The position numbers and the translations under genes are program-made. A stretch of 51,429 bases of DNA from Bacillota bacterium. Its GTDB lineage: Bacteria; Bacillota; Clostridia; Peptostreptococcales; Anaerovoracaceae. This document shows positions 17,030 through 25,222 of the stretch, one piece after another. The stretch spans positions 1 to 51,429 of the forward strand of contig JAFSUI010000025.1 of NCBI GenBank assembly GCA_017445315.1, in the 5' to 3' direction. The notes under the pieces were generated by a model. That model did not search any database, had not been told where the DNA came from, and saw only the letters and a program-made list of their open reading frames with translations. Numbering within the stretch: the first letter of the stretch is position 1; the number at the start of each line of letters is the position of its first letter.

Positions 17030-18853
17030 ATGATTGAAAAAATGAAAATGGTCAATATCGTAACAACCGCCTCCGGTAAGGATGAGATGCTAAAAGGATT
17101 GCGCGACATAGGCATCATGCATCTTGCAGAAAAACAAAGCGCAGATCGCGAGGTACTGGATCGCTTCCAGACACTTTCTAGGACGGCTATGGCACTTAAT
17201 GACTATGCCGATCCAAAGAAAAAGGAAAGCGCAGAAATCCTTGCAGAAGATGTATTTAATAAAATGTATGCTGGCGTACTTGATGCGCTTGAGAAAAAGA
17301 CTTCTCTTACGCAGGAAATCAGCCTTGCAAATACTGAGATAGACAGAATATCCGCATGGGGAGATTTCTCTCCGAAGGAGCTCGCTGAACTCAGAAAAGA
17401 AGGATTTGACTTCCACTTCTATCGTATGGGAGAAAAAGAGTTTCAGGCAGCTCGCGATGACGAGAATATCCGCCTTATAAGACTTGCTCCCATAGACAAG
17501 CAGTGCGCAGTAGCTGTACTTGGAACACTTCCTCCTGAGATTCAGGCGACGGAGTTCATGCTTCCGGAGAGGAGCATGTCTGACCTAAAGCACGATATCG
17601 AGCTCTCGCGAGAAGGAATCGCAGAATGCGACGAAACACTACGTGCGGCATCGAAATACGGCTCAAGCTTCAAGGCTGAGATTAAAAGGGTTCAGAACGA
17701 AGTGAACTATTCCGAGGCAAGTGCAACCACGGGTAGCGATGAAGACTTTGTCTGGTTAAGCGGATATATTCCGGAATCGGACATAGATACCTTCAAGACC
17801 ATGGCGGCATCCAAGGGATGCGCCTGGGCAATCGATGACGTCTCCGAAGAAGACGAGAAAATACCGACAAAGGTTAAATACAATAAAGTATCAAACCTCA
17901 TTAAACCGGTATTTGATATCCTGGGAATCCTTCCGGGATATAGAGAGCAGGATATATCAATATGGTTCTTCCTGTTCTTCATCCTCTTCTTTGCGATGAT
18001 CATCGGTGACGGAGCATATGGACTTATCATTTTGATAGGAACGATAGCTCTGAACGTGGTACAGAAGAAGATGACCAATGTGACATTCCTCCTCTATGTA
18101 TTATCGGTAGCAACGATAATCTGGGGAGCTGTCACAGGAACATGGTTCGGTATGGAAAGTGCTATGAATGTACCTTTCCTGAAGGCTCTAGTTATTCCGA
18201 GCCTTGCGACATATCCAGAGTACTTTGGATTAACAAGCACCACAACGCAGAACGCAATCATGAAGTTCTCGTTCTCAATCGGTGCAATCCAAATGGCTAT
18301 CGGATCGATCCTCTCCATAAAGAAGAAAATTGCCGAGAAGGATCTATCCTGGGTCGCAAATGTAGGCTGGACAATAGCCATAATCGCCATGTATCTTCTG
18401 GCGCTTAACCTGGTTATCCACGATCCGATTCCGCTTGTACCGGTATTTATAATGATCGGTGTGGCCTTTGTCCTGGTAATCCTGTTCGGTGGCATGGCTC
18501 CGGGCAAGAGCTTTGGCGAAGGATTAAAATCCGGACTCGGTGGAGCGTTTACGGCGTTCCTGGATACCATAAGCTGCTTCGGTAATGTTATGAGTTATAT
18601 CAGACTGTTCGCAGTAGGCATGGCAGGTGTTGCGATTTCCCAGAGCTTTAACGGAATCGCCGCAGGAATGACCGGTCCAATGGTAATCCTTGGAGTAGTG
18701 GTTGTGCTAATAGGGCATGCACTTAACCTAGTCATGTGTTTCTTATCGGTTGTGGTACACGGTGTACGTTTGAACGTACTTGAGTTCTCCGGTCAAGCAG
18801 GTCTTGAGTGGACGGGCGTGCCATACGAACCGTTTGAGGAAGTTAAAAAATAG
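17030..18853 (+). CDS. ntpI: V-type ATPase subunit I (membrane stator, a-like)
   Basis: Membrane stator of 607 aa. The first 300 residues are soluble with coiled coils that attach to the peripheral stalk. The second half has about seven to eight membrane helices from FFLFFILFFAMIIGDGAYG (about 308) onward. The essential arginine facing the c-ring is expected in SYIRLFAVGMAGVAISQ (about residue 524), matching the SYLRLWALSLAH region of eukaryotic subunit a. The segment GHALNLVMCFLSVVVHGVRLN is the other conserved helix. It is coupled to subunit D by a 1-nt gap. Confidence 0.93.
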   Translation: MIEKMKMVNIVTTASGKDEMLKGLRDIGIMHLAEKQSADREVLDRFQTLSRTAMALNDYADPKKKESAEILAEDVFNKMYAGVLDALEKKTSLTQEISLANTEIDRISAWGDFSPKELAELRKEGFDFHFYRMGEKEFQAARDDENIRLIRLAPIDKQCAVAVLGTLPPEIQATEFMLPERSMSDLKHDIELSREGIAECDETLRAASKYGSSFKAEIKRVQNEVNYSEASATTGSDEDFVWLSGYIPESDIDTFKTMAASKGCAWAIDDVSEEDEKIPTKVKYNKVSNLIKPVFDILGILPGYREQDISIWFFLFFILFFAMIIGDGAYGLIILIGTIALNVVQKKMTNVTFLLYVLSVATIIWGAVTGTWFGMESAMNVPFLKALVIPSLATYPEYFGLTSTTTQNAIMKFSFSIGAIQMAIGSILSIKKKIAEKDLSWVANVGWTIAIIAMYLLALNLVIHDPIPLVPVFIMIGVAFVLVILFGGMAPGKSFGEGLKSGLGGAFTAFLDTISCFGNVMSYIRLFAVGMAGVAISQSFNGIAAGMTGPMVILGVVVVLIGHALNLVMCFLSVVVHGVRLNVLEFSGQAGLEWTGVPYEPFEEVKK

Positions 18854-18893
18854 CTGAGTGAAATAACATATAGTAAGAAAAGGAGAAATTATT

Positions 18894-19325
18894 ATGAATC
18901 TTGCATTTTTAGGTATGGCTGCTGCCCTTGGTTTATCCGCTGCGGGATCAGCTTTTGGAGCCGGATTTGCCGGTATGTCATCAGTAGGAGCTTGGAAAAA
19001 ATGTTATGCAAGTGGAAAGCCGGCACCATTCATTATGATCGCGTTCACAGGTGCTCCGCTTACACAGACAATTTACGGATTCCTTCTCATGAACTTTATC
19101 AATGGTAGTGCAGCAGATAATCCGGCGCTCGCTCTCGGAGTTGGACTCTTTGGCGGACTCGCAATCGGTCTTTCGGCTCTCTTCCAAGGCAAGTGCGCTG
19201 CAGCTGCAGCTGACGCTCTCGGTGCAACAGGAAAGGGTACCGCTAACTACTTCATTGTAATCGGTATCGCAGAAACAGTTGCTCTGTTTACGCTCGTATT
19301 CAGCTTGCTGCTTCTGAACAGCTAA
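18894..19325 (+). CDS. ntpK: V-type ATPase subunit K (c-ring proteolipid), Na+-type signature
   Basis: Rotor-ring proteolipid of 143 aa with four membrane helices (two hairpins). The ion site residues known from Enterococcus hirae NtpK (Thr64, Gln65, Gln110, Glu139) have counterparts here: T57-Q58 in APLTQTIYGF, Q98 in LFQGKCAAAA and E127 in IAETVALF. That set predicts Na+ rather than H+ coupling, though H+ use at low Na+ cannot be excluded. Hairpin one lacks the acidic residue, so only one site per protomer is expected. AAAAGGAG precedes the ATG, and a strong terminator follows. Confidence 0.93.
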   Translation: MNLAFLGMAAALGLSAAGSAFGAGFAGMSSVGAWKKCYASGKPAPFIMIAFTGAPLTQTIYGFLLMNFINGSAADNPALALGVGLFGGLAIGLSALFQGKCAAAAADALGATGKGTANYFIVIGIAETVALFTLVFSLLLLNS

Positions 19326-19340
19326 TAACCAAAACGAATC

Positions 19341-19373
19341 AAAGGACGGCCTCGTGCAGGGCCGTCCTTTTTT
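19341..19373 (+). terminator. Terminator of the V-ATPase operon
   Basis: AAAGGACGGCC (19341-19351) pairs with GGCCGTCCTTT (19360-19370) around an 8-nt loop and runs into TTTTTT. It closes the seven-gene operon 16 nt after ntpK. Confidence 0.9.
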
Positions 19374-19406
19374 ATGATATACTTAAGGGGTGGGAGGTCC
19401 GTGTTT

Positions 19407-20999
19407 ATGATTAGTCTGATCAAAGGCGATATCATTACAATTGAAATAACGGATATGACTGAAGAGGGCGCAGGTGTCGGCCATATTGTTTTACCCAGTG
19501 AGGTTTTGGAAACCGAAACTGTGGTGCAGCATGAAGAACGTGGTATAACCGTTTTTGTGAACGGCGGCGCGGTGCTGGGCGATACGGTTTTATGCGAACT
19601 TACAAAGGTCAAGAAAAACTATGCGCTTGCGAACCTCAAAGAAGTCATAGCATATTCCGAGCATAGGCGTGAAGACGTATGTCCATATATAAATGACTGC
19701 GGCGGCTGTGCATTTGGTATGCTTAATTATGATGCGCAGCTAGAACTTAAGGTAAATCAACTCAAGAATAAGCTCACTCGTATTGCCGGAGTAGATAATC
19801 CAAAAATCAATTCGATGATTGCTTATGAGCCGTATTTCGTAGATAGCGAAAGTGCATATCGCAATAAAGCTGTAATGGCGGTCGGTGAGGATGAAAATGG
19901 GAACCCTATAGTCGGTTTCCGCGCAGCAAAGAGCCATAGGATTATTGATTGTAAAACATGCAAGATACAGATGCAGACTGTTATGGCGCTTGCTGATGCG
20001 CTTAGGAATTTTATGAGTGAATATGGCGTCAGGGCGTACGATTCAAAGTCGGGCAAGGGCATAGTAAAGAGCCTTATGGTGCGCACGGCTCACGAAACAA
20101 AAGAGGTAATGGCAGCCCTCACAATTAATGGAAGCAAGGTTCCTTATGCGGAGGAGCTTGCATATTCTTTGGATGATAGCATTCAGGCTCTTGAGAGCGA
20201 GTATAGCCTTGAGAGCATTATTATAGTTTCCGAGCAGGGGAAAAAATCATCGGGTGACGCAAAACATAAATCTTCTCCGGATAAAAAGGCTTATGTGCTC
20301 GCAGGCAAACAGAGAATCAAAGATATGCTTATGGGACTTAGATTTGATATATCTTCTGAGTCGTTCTATCAGGTGAATAGCGAGCAGACAGTAAAACTCT
20401 ATGAAGAGGCGCTTAGGATGCTTGATGCCAAGGATGGGGAAAAGATTATAGATGCATACTGCGGAATAGGAACTATAGGATTAATTGCTGCATCGCGTAG
20501 CAAAGCGAAATTTCTTGGAATCGAATCCGTCAAAGAAGCCGTACAGGATGCCAATAAAAATGCGATAAGGAATCTAATCGTAAATGAGGCTTTTATAGAG
20601 GGCAGGGCTGAAGAGGTACTGCCAAAGATGTCGACCGCATTCACGGATGAGCTTGAGACTACGCTTACAGACGAGCTTATGTCCGCACCCACGGATTCGC
20701 CTAGAGATGAAGATGCTAACGAAGAATTTGAAACTACGCTTATGCGAGAGTTTGCGACGCCTGCTGCGATTATTGTGGACCCGCCTAGGGCGGGCATGGA
20801 CGCGCGTCTTGTAGAAGCAATTATAAAAGCGAGCCCAAGGCGCATTGTCTATGTATCATGCGACCAAGGTACGCTCGCTCGTGACGTAAAGCTTTTGATT
20901 GATGGTGGATACAAGCTAGTTGAGACGACTCCATGCGATATGTTTCCGGACACCGGCGGCCTAGAAAGCGTATCACTTCTTTCTAAGCTAACTGACTAA
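19407..20999 (+). CDS. 23S rRNA (uracil-5-)-methyltransferase, RlmD/TrmA family
   Basis: SAM-dependent enzyme that methylates C5 of a uridine in rRNA or tRNA, 530 aa. An N-terminal TRAM-like domain is followed by an iron-sulfur cluster motif (CPYINDCGGC with a further Cys in CKTCKI). The Rossmann methyltransferase motif is DAYCGIGTIGL. DPPRAGMD and the nucleophile cysteine in YVSCDQGTLARD lie near the end. Odd features are a Thr/Glu/Asp-rich insertion of about 45 residues (about 410-450) between the SAM-fold and the DPPR motif, and a Ser/Lys-rich one near 290. ATG 19407 is 9 nt from GGGAGG. Exact target (U1939, U747 or tRNA U54) is not decidable here. Confidence 0.87.
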   Translation: MISLIKGDIITIEITDMTEEGAGVGHIVLPSEVLETETVVQHEERGITVFVNGGAVLGDTVLCELTKVKKNYALANLKEVIAYSEHRREDVCPYINDCGGCAFGMLNYDAQLELKVNQLKNKLTRIAGVDNPKINSMIAYEPYFVDSESAYRNKAVMAVGEDENGNPIVGFRAAKSHRIIDCKTCKIQMQTVMALADALRNFMSEYGVRAYDSKSGKGIVKSLMVRTAHETKEVMAALTINGSKVPYAEELAYSLDDSIQALESEYSLESIIIVSEQGKKSSGDAKHKSSPDKKAYVLAGKQRIKDMLMGLRFDISSESFYQVNSEQTVKLYEEALRMLDAKDGEKIIDAYCGIGTIGLIAASRSKAKFLGIESVKEAVQDANKNAIRNLIVNEAFIEGRAEEVLPKMSTAFTDELETTLTDELMSAPTDSPRDEDANEEFETTLMREFATPAAIIVDPPRAGMDARLVEAIIKASPRRIVYVSCDQGTLARDVKLLIDGGYKLVETTPCDMFPDTGGLESVSLLSKLTD

Positions 21000-21055
21000 C
21001 TAACTGACTAAATAACTGACTAACTAACTACCTAACTAGCTAACTAGCTGACTAG
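20988..21055. repeat. Tetranucleotide repeat (CTAA/CTGA/CTAG)17 with stops in every frame
   Basis: Seventeen consecutive 4-nt units, mostly CTAA, CTGA or CTAG, begin inside the last codons of the methyltransferase gene and continue 56 nt past its stop. Two units are variant, one ATAA and one CTAC. Nearly every unit contains TAA, TGA or TAG, and a 4-nt period shifts frame each time, so the tract stops translation in all three forward frames. The reverse strand also reads TAG repeatedly. It separates two convergent genes. Confidence 0.85.
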
Positions 21056-21090
21056 CCAATACTTTTTCTTTAGTTATATTTTTCTATACT

Positions 21091-23061
21091 CTAAATATCT
21101 TCCTTTGGGAAAAGGACACGGATCTTTGTTCCTTCGCCTTCCTTGCTGTAGATCTCTGCTTGAGCGTGGCCCATCTCTCTGAGTCTCAAGAAAATATTTA
21201 GCAAGCCGGTTGATTTATGCTCTTCTGAACCGTTTCCGCTTAGGTTAACCTTAACGGTCGGTTTGGTAAGGACGATTGGATTACCGTCTTTATCGAGCAG
21301 GGAGGTGTGTTTCATAACATCCTCCATAGCAGCCAGCATGACTTTGTTGGATGTCATGCCTGGAGTGTCATCGTTATTCATATGTATAGCAAAGATACGG
21401 CTTGCATCTTCTTGGCTGAAGCCCATACCGGTATCTTCTACTTCTACGATATTATATTTCTCATCTTCATAGCTTCTTAGCCATACGGTACCGCCGCTAG
21501 GCCTCTGGAATATACCGTGCTTGATAGCATTCTCCACAAGAGGCTGAATGGATAGAGGCGGAACAATAAATGAGTCAGTCTGGATATCAAAGATCATATT
21601 TAATCTATCTCCAAAACGGACGTTTTCTATATTCACGTAGCTCTTGATGTGGCTGACCTCTGAAGCAAAGGGGATGCCCTCCAGATTTGTTACGTTATCT
21701 ACGTTGGCGCGTAGGTAGTTTGAGAAATTGTAAATCATATCATAGGCAACAGGTGGGTCAACCATAACCAGGGTTCTTATTGAACTCAGAGTGTTAAAAA
21801 TAAAATGTGGCTGAATCTGTCCCATCATGAGCTCGAGTTGGCTCTCCTGGAGACGCTGGGTTACAAGTGTTCTATCCTGAACAACCATAAATGTTCTCCA
21901 AAGAACAAAGCCCATATAAACCCAAGTGTATAGCAATGCTCCTGTGCGGAAGAAGATGCTTGCATCTGTCCAAAGCATATTGTGGTAGAGAAGCACTTCA
22001 AGTATGGTTGCGACAGGGAAGAGCATATTGGAGTAGAACTCGGTTTTGTCGAGAAGAATTTCTTTTTTATTGTGTATGTGAGAAGCCGTTCCGTAGGATC
22101 CGCTAAAGAGAAGATAGCCGTTCCAAACGAGCGCAACGCAGGACATGAAGTATGATGCCATTGCGAGGATTTCTACGCTGTATGGAATAAAAATACTGGA
22201 TACTAAAAGTACCGAGTCTGCAACTATGCATGCCTGAGCGCCCATAAGGGAGATTCTCTTGTGCTCGTCTGCTCTATGATGCGAGTATGTGAAAATGCAT
22301 GGTGCAACTAGAAGAAGAGCCATGAGGGATATAAAGTATGGCGCACTTGATTCTGTTGAAAAATGTGGCATCTTTGCTCTATTTGTTAGCCACATTCCAA
22401 AGAATAAAAGTGCGGCACCCATGGCTGTGTTCTGAGCCTGCGCAGTATGTTTTCTATAGATAAAACTGATTATCAGAAGAATTATGCCTATGACACACAT
22501 ATTGATGCCCATACCAAAGCCCAGTGAGGTAATGGAGCGAATATGCTGCACGACTGAATTGGCATCGCCGTAATAGAAGTCGCCGATAAATGCGCTAAAA
22601 AGAAAAACCGATGAGTTGTAGAAACTGATTTCCAATTCCTTTCCGGCATATTCCGGAAGGATGTCTATCAGAAGCCACTCATCGCTTATAATATTTCCGA
22701 GTCTGTTCCACCCCGAGTTTGGATAAGCAAAAATAACTTCTCCGTCAATCTTTGCCTCAAGAATCTGGTGAAAGTTTCTGGTAGCTAGAGCTGTGTCTTC
22801 AGGAATCGTAGAGGGGAGAGTCGTTTTAAGTGAAACGGATTCTTTATAAGCCGTTGTAACTCTAACAGGGAGAACAGGTTCTGTTTCTCCCTTATTTGTG
22901 ACTAATGTCCAGCCCTCGTCGAATTTGATGAAACGGTCTCTATATCTGGCATTGGTATCATCATGGTTAAGAATGACAAACGATAGTAAACTTAGCACCA
23001 GGAATAGAAGAATAATGATGAGGGCAATTATTGAGTTCTTATCACTTTTCTTATTCTTCAC
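21091..23061 (-). CDS. LytS-like sensor histidine kinase (HisKA_7TM-like sensor)
   Basis: Membrane sensor kinase of 656 aa. Helix one (about 11-30) is followed by an extracytoplasmic domain (about 35-185), seven or so membrane helices (about 185-395, a 7TM-DISM-like layout), then the LytS-type catalytic part. The phospho-acceptor His is in QIQPHFIFNTLSSIR (about 428), the N box is QPLVENAIKHGI, and the G boxes are DTGMGFS and STGLLNIFLRL. About 60 extra residues lie between the G boxes, more than usual. No response regulator gene is adjacent, so it is an orphan here. It converges on the methyltransferase gene across the repeat tract. Confidence 0.85.
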   Translation of the reverse strand: MKNKKSDKNSIIALIIILLFLVLSLLSFVILNHDDTNARYRDRFIKFDEGWTLVTNKGETEPVLPVRVTTAYKESVSLKTTLPSTIPEDTALATRNFHQILEAKIDGEVIFAYPNSGWNRLGNIISDEWLLIDILPEYAGKELEISFYNSSVFLFSAFIGDFYYGDANSVVQHIRSITSLGFGMGINMCVIGIILLIISFIYRKHTAQAQNTAMGAALLFFGMWLTNRAKMPHFSTESSAPYFISLMALLLVAPCIFTYSHHRADEHKRISLMGAQACIVADSVLLVSSIFIPYSVEILAMASYFMSCVALVWNGYLLFSGSYGTASHIHNKKEILLDKTEFYSNMLFPVATILEVLLYHNMLWTDASIFFRTGALLYTWVYMGFVLWRTFMVVQDRTLVTQRLQESQLELMMGQIQPHFIFNTLSSIRTLVMVDPPVAYDMIYNFSNYLRANVDNVTNLEGIPFASEVSHIKSYVNIENVRFGDRLNMIFDIQTDSFIVPPLSIQPLVENAIKHGIFQRPSGGTVWLRSYEDEKYNIVEVEDTGMGFSQEDASRIFAIHMNNDDTPGMTSNKVMLAAMEDVMKHTSLLDKDGNPIVLTKPTVKVNLSGNGSEEHKSTGLLNIFLRLREMGHAQAEIYSKEGEGTKIRVLFPKEDI

Positions 23062-23124
23062 GCCGATATTATATCACAGTTTGCAAATTATTGGCTCAAA
23101 AGTGCAAAGAAATGGGTTTTATGG

Positions 23125-23130
23125 TAGAAT
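23125..23130 (+). promoter_or_regulatory. Extended -10 element before the M42 peptidase gene
   Basis: TAGAAT preceded by TGG (extended -10, TGN) with only a weak -35 (GTGCAA, 23102-23107). Transcription starting near 23137 makes the upstream in-frame starts (22898 and ATG 23135) impossible or unlikely, and supports the ATG at 23165. Confidence 0.4.
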
Positions 23131-23164
23131 CGAAATGGCGGCCAAAGCCGCGATTGGAGGACCT

Positions 23165-24259
23165 ATGAAAAAGCTAAATTTGAAGAAATATACGGATTTT
23201 ATTCTTGAGGAAGCCGTAAAACTCCTCGCTGTTGATTCTCCTACGGGATACACAGAAGGGATTGCGGAGCTTGTATCAAAGGAGTTTTCTGAGCTCGGCT
23301 ACAAGCCTGAAAAGACAGTGAAGGGCGGAATTCTTGTAAAACTCTCGGATGCAGGGTCGGAAAAAGCGGAGACCAAGACCAAGGGGAAGGCCAAGACTCA
23401 TCCCAAGGGCGGACTTCTTCTTGAGGCTCACGCTGATACCCTCGGCGGCATGGTAAAGACGATTAAGTCTGACGGAAGGCTTGCTGTCACCAATCTTGGC
23501 GGCATGAATGCAAATAATGCAGAGGCTGAGAATGTAAGAGTTGTAACCAAGTTCAAAGGCATTCTTGAGGGCACCTGTCAGCTAGTAAATGCTTCAGTTC
23601 ACGTAAATGGAAAATATGATGAAACAAGGCGTGAGTGGAGTAGCATGGAGATAGTGCTGGACGAGAACGTAAAGTCAGATAAGGACGTAGAGAAACTCGG
23701 TGTCGGCGTTGGGGATATTGTCTGCTTTGAGCCGAGAACAAGGATAACAAAGAGCGGATATATAAAGAGCCGCTTCTTGGACGATAAACTGAGCGTTGCA
23801 ATTCTTCTTGGATATGCAAAGTATCTGAAAGAAGAGAAGGTTTCTCCCGATAGAGATGTATGGGCTTATGTGACGGTCTATGAAGAAGTCGGTCACGGCG
23901 GATCAGGAAGCGTTCCTTATGGCATCACAGAAGGAATCTCTGTAGATATGGGATGCGTGGGAGAAGGGCTCACATGCACCGAGCACCAGGTTTCTATCTG
24001 CGCAAAGGATAGCGGCGGCCCATATAGCTACGAGGTTGTAAAGGGTCTAGTGGAAGCCGCAAAGAAAGCGGGCGCAGACTATGCAGTGGATATTTATCCA
24101 TTCTATGGATCCGACGTAGAAGCGACCCTCCGTGCAGGCCACGATATTATGCATGGTCTTATTGGACCGGGCGTCTATGCTTCACACGGATATGAAAGGA
24201 GCCATAGGGATGGCGTAGAGAGCACATTAAAGCTTTTGATAGGTTATACGGTTAAATAA
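23165..24259 (+). CDS. M42-family metallo-aminopeptidase
   Basis: Cytosolic, usually dodecameric di-metal aminopeptidase (glutamyl aminopeptidase/FrvX-like), 364 aa. Metal and catalytic residues are visible in EAHADTLGG, SRFLDDKLSV, VYEEVGHGG (base Glu and ligand), SVDMGC and ASHGYERSH. A Lys/Thr-rich insertion (KAETKTKGKAKTHPKGG) sits just before the first metal motif and looks lineage-specific. The open frame extends 267 nt upstream over the divergent kinase gene, but GGAGG at 23156-23160 and the promoter position favour this ATG. It probably digests peptides for amino-acid fermentation. It ends 8 nt from the convergent EamA gene. Confidence 0.88.
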   Translation: MKKLNLKKYTDFILEEAVKLLAVDSPTGYTEGIAELVSKEFSELGYKPEKTVKGGILVKLSDAGSEKAETKTKGKAKTHPKGGLLLEAHADTLGGMVKTIKSDGRLAVTNLGGMNANNAEAENVRVVTKFKGILEGTCQLVNASVHVNGKYDETRREWSSMEIVLDENVKSDKDVEKLGVGVGDIVCFEPRTRITKSGYIKSRFLDDKLSVAILLGYAKYLKEEKVSPDRDVWAYVTVYEEVGHGGSGSVPYGITEGISVDMGCVGEGLTCTEHQVSICAKDSGGPYSYEVVKGLVEAAKKAGADYAVDIYPFYGSDVEATLRAGHDIMHGLIGPGVYASHGYERSHRDGVESTLKLLIGYTVK

Positions 24260-24267
24260 AAAGTAAA

Positions 24268-25194
24268 TTATTCATCCGTTCCGCTCTTCTGAACGCCGTA
24301 GATACCTACGAGAATCATGATGCAGAAGATGAAGCCTAAGAAAGAGAAGGGCTCGTGAAGGAATACAGCTCCAGCAAATACTGAAACTGCCGTTGTAAGA
24401 TTGGCAAATGCCGAAAGCTTGGCAACGGTGAGATGAGATATTGCATAGTTATCAAGGCCGAAGCTTGCAACAGAGCAGCATAGCGAAAGGAACAGGATGC
24501 TGATGAGATATGTTTTATCCGTCATAGGTGAAATGAATTCTGACATATCGCCTTTGATGGAGAAGAACGCGCAGGCCGTAAAAACGATGGCGGATATAGC
24601 CATCATGCTATAGGTTCTTTCAAAGGCGGTGAACTCTTCGCAGACATTTCTGGATATCAGAAGGTATCCAGCCGCGGCGGAGACGGCAATTATGAGGGCG
24701 ATTACGCCACCCAATTCAAGGACGCCGGAGCTTTTACTCATAAGTCCGATTCCGATTACGCCCGAAACCGAAAGAGCACTAAATGCGAGCTGAATTAAGG
24801 TTGGTTTTTCTTTTAAAAATAGTGCGGCGGCAAGCGTTCCAAATATAGGAATAAGTGCAATCATGACGCCTGAAAAAATCGTTGTGGAGTGCTGGATGCC
24901 GTACTGTTCACCCAAGAAATAAATGACGGGTTGGAGTATGGAAAGTGCGATAAGTAAATGAATGCGCTTACCCTTTAGGTTGATTTTTACAAAGCCCAAT
25001 AGAATAACAATGCTCATGGCCAGGGTGGCAATAATAAAACGATGGCTGAGAAGCACAAACATATTGGTTACGTCCAGTGCCTTTCTGGCGGCAAGAAAAC
25101 TAAAGCCCCAGAATATATGAGCGGTTATTACGGCGATAAATACTTTGGGACTTGTTTTATTGGAATTTGTTTTTGGATTATTATCTTGGCTCAT
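24268..25194 (-). CDS. EamA/DMT-family transporter
   Basis: Drug/metabolite transporter superfamily protein of 308 aa with ten membrane helices in two EamA repeats (about 15-145 and 160-300). HIFWGFSFLAARKAL at the start and LTVAKLSAFANLTTAVSVFAGAVFLHEPFS in the second repeat are typical. The substrate (amino acid, nucleotide base or other metabolite) cannot be told from sequence. It is divergent from the nucleosidase gene with only 28 nt between the starts, so the two promoters must overlap. A partner role in exporting a methylthio- or adenosyl-compound product is only a speculation from that arrangement. Confidence 0.88.
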   Translation of the reverse strand: MSQDNNPKTNSNKTSPKVFIAVITAHIFWGFSFLAARKALDVTNMFVLLSHRFIIATLAMSIVILLGFVKINLKGKRIHLLIALSILQPVIYFLGEQYGIQHSTTIFSGVMIALIPIFGTLAAALFLKEKPTLIQLAFSALSVSGVIGIGLMSKSSGVLELGGVIALIIAVSAAAGYLLISRNVCEEFTAFERTYSMMAISAIVFTACAFFSIKGDMSEFISPMTDKTYLISILFLSLCCSVASFGLDNYAISHLTVAKLSAFANLTTAVSVFAGAVFLHEPFSFLGFIFCIMILVGIYGVQKSGTDE

Positions 25195-25222
25195 ATTGTA
25201 TATTTTAGATTAGGAGAGACAA

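Noticed and set aside
22898-23164. N-terminal extension of the M42 peptidase over the divergent kinase gene
   Set aside because: It is antisense to the kinase start and lies upstream of the likely promoter. A GGAGG-preceded ATG at 23165 starts at the family's normal N-terminus.
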